Source: Actinomycetes bacterium (GTDB lineage Bacteria > Actinomycetota > Actinomycetes > Mycobacteriales > Micromonosporaceae). From it: a stretch of DNA of 6,469 nt. Made by a program: the position numbers and the translations under genes. The first letter of the stretch is position 1; every line of letters begins with the position of its first letter. Under the pieces are notes generated by a model. The model was not told where the DNA came from. It searched no databases and saw only the letters and a program-made list of their open reading frames with translations. The stretch lies in assembly GCA_021793335.1 (NCBI GenBank), contig JAJYSW010000188.1, positions 1-6,469 of the forward strand, read 5' to 3'. Shown here one piece after another: positions 6,089 through 6,469 of the stretch.

Positions 6089-6118
6089 TTCACTTCTAGC
6101 CGGTCGGCAAGGTACGCT
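6089..6118 (+). promoter_or_regulatory. candidate promoter of the gamma-glutamyltransferase gene
   Basis: TTCACT (6089-6094) and TACGCT (6113-6118) are 18 bp apart. The -10 fits the TANNNT pattern frequent in actinobacteria, and the -35 matches TTGACA at 4 of 6 positions. Transcription would start near 6124-6126, giving a leader of about 30 nt that includes the AGGAG site. The spacing and placement are good, but the hexamers are imperfect. Confidence 0.35.
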
Positions 6119-6128
6119 TCCGAAGCGT
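6114..6128. promoter_or_regulatory. 15-bp palindrome overlapping the proposed -10, candidate operator
   Basis: ACGCTTC (6114-6120) and GAAGCGT (6122-6128) are exact inverted copies around a single central C. The palindrome overlaps the candidate -10 and transcription start of the gamma-glutamyltransferase gene. This is where a dimeric repressor would act. The symmetry is seen directly; operator function is inferred. Confidence 0.4.
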
Positions 6129-6142
6129 GGAGCGGGCCCGAG

Positions 6143-6147
6143 AGGAG
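6143..6147 (+). promoter_or_regulatory. ribosome binding site deciding the GTG start at 6155
   Basis: AGGAG lies 7 nt before the GTG at 6155. This is optimal spacing and selects that codon over the other GTG at 6127, which is in a different frame and opens a short Arg-rich frame without family similarity. Confidence 0.75.
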
Positions 6148-6154
6148 CAGTCCG

Positions 6155-6469
6155 GTGGTCGACCAAGGTGTCGTGTGTTCGGTCGATCCGCTGGCCAGCG
6201 ACATTGGACGCCAAGTGCTCATCGAAGGCGGCAACGCCGTCGACGCCGCCATTGCGGCCGGGGCGGCCCTGACGGTCGTCGCTCCGCACCTGTGCGGCCT
6301 CGGCGGTGATCTCTTCGCGCTGGTCCACCGGCCCGGCGACGCGGCGCCCGCGAGCCTGAACGCCTCCGGTCGGGCCGGGTCCGGCGCCGACCCCCGGGCA
6401 CTGCGAGCCGAAGGGCACACGGTGATGCCGTTCCGCGAGGACATCCGTTCAACGCCCGTGCCCGGATGC
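6155..6469 (+). CDS. gamma-glutamyltransferase family protein, N-terminal part, cut by the window end
   Basis: The visible 105 residues match the start of the gamma-glutamyltransferase family, N-terminal nucleophile hydrolases that transfer or hydrolyse gamma-glutamyl groups from glutathione and related compounds. The evidence is VVCSVDPLASDIG (residues 6-18), GGNAVDAAIAAGAALTVV (25-42), PHLCGLGGDLFALV (44-57) and LNASGRA (68-74). In characterised members, the Arg in the region of the last motif binds the substrate carboxylate. The autocleavage Thr lies much further downstream and is not in the window, so activity cannot be judged. The protein starts directly with the conserved region and has no signal peptide, unlike periplasmic or secreted GGTs, which suggests a cytoplasmic actinobacterial variant. 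It is divergent from the unknown 378-aa gene, with its own probable promoter. Its true length in this family would be roughly 500-600 residues. Related acylases such as cephalosporin acylase share this fold and are an alternative assignment. Confidence 0.9.
   Translation, partial: MVDQGVVCSVDPLASDIGRQVLIEGGNAVDAAIAAGAALTVVAPHLCGLGGDLFALVHRPGDAAPASLNASGRAGSGADPRALRAEGHTVMPFREDIRSTPVPGC

Larger units (their letters stand above)
5597..6154. other. divergent intergenic region, no convincing gene
   Basis: This 558-bp stretch separates the minus-strand unknown gene from the plus-strand gamma-glutamyltransferase gene. From about 5600 to 5800 the composition is mixed, with AT-richer patches. From about 5810 to 6100 it is extremely GC-rich in all frames, and every open frame there gives Arg/Pro/Ala-rich translations without ribosome sites or recognisable domains. 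It contains a 7-bp direct repeat (5639-5662), a 6-bp hairpin (5662-5680), a compact 8-bp hairpin (6010-6027) and the likely gamma-glutamyltransferase promoter. I see no tRNA or other RNA gene that I can support. Confidence 0.6.

Noticed and set aside
5754..6272. A 172-aa plus-strand frame across the divergent gap
   Set aside because: It is Arg/Pro-rich with no ribosome site, and it runs into the gamma-glutamyltransferase gene in the wrong frame.
5779..6444. A 221-aa minus-strand open frame opposite the gamma-glutamyltransferase start
   Set aside because: It overlaps a clear gamma-glutamyltransferase sequence on the plus strand, and its upstream half lacks codon-position bias or a ribosome site.
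1..6469. CRISPR array, insertion sequence, tRNA, rRNA or prophage attachment site
   Set aside because: No regularly spaced repeats, transposase motifs, terminal inverted repeats or tRNA-like cloverleaf sequence could be seen on either strand.

Overview
The window looks like chromosomal DNA from a high-GC actinomycete. The evidence is the uniformly GC-rich coding sequence, a GTG start with a clean AGGAG site, GC-rich hairpins without U-tracts, and two secreted chitinases built like Streptomyces enzymes (signal peptide, cellulose/chitin-binding module, fibronectin type III, GH18). The genus cannot be fixed from the sequence.

Layout. Bases 1-72 are a noncoding tail. Bases 73-1866 (minus) encode a 597-aa secreted GH18 chitinase of the ChiD-like type: N-terminal jelly-roll carbohydrate-binding module, acidic Gly/Glu linker, one FnIII, GH18. 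Bases 1946-4234 (minus) encode a 762-aa secreted GH18 chitinase of the Chi63/ChiC type: CBM2, two FnIII, subfamily-A GH18. The 79-bp gap between them holds a 12-bp perfect hairpin just after the upstream stop. Upstream of the 762-aa gene is an AT-rich island with a TTGACA-type promoter, two exact 9-bp direct repeats and an inverted repeat abutting the Shine-Dalgarno sequence. Bases 4460-5596 (minus) encode a 378-aa cytoplasmic protein of no family I recognise, followed by a long GC-rich inverted repeat. Bases 5597-6154 are a divergent intergenic region with several small symmetric elements. From 6155 (plus) a gamma-glutamyltransferase-family gene begins and runs off the window.

Function. The two chitinases are the coherent theme. 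They are secreted enzymes of different GH18 subfamilies and different binding modules, a combination expected to attack chitin in complementary ways and release GlcNAc oligomers. Both probably depend at least partly on the regulated promoter near 4290-4316. The unknown protein lies upstream on the same strand but is separated by a probable terminator, so a link to chitin use is not established. The gamma-glutamyltransferase appears to be an independent, divergently transcribed gene.

I did not find a clear undescribed multi-gene system. The items most worth following up are the direct-repeat chitinase promoter and leader, the unknown 378-aa protein, and the palindrome over the proposed -10 of the gamma-glutamyltransferase gene.
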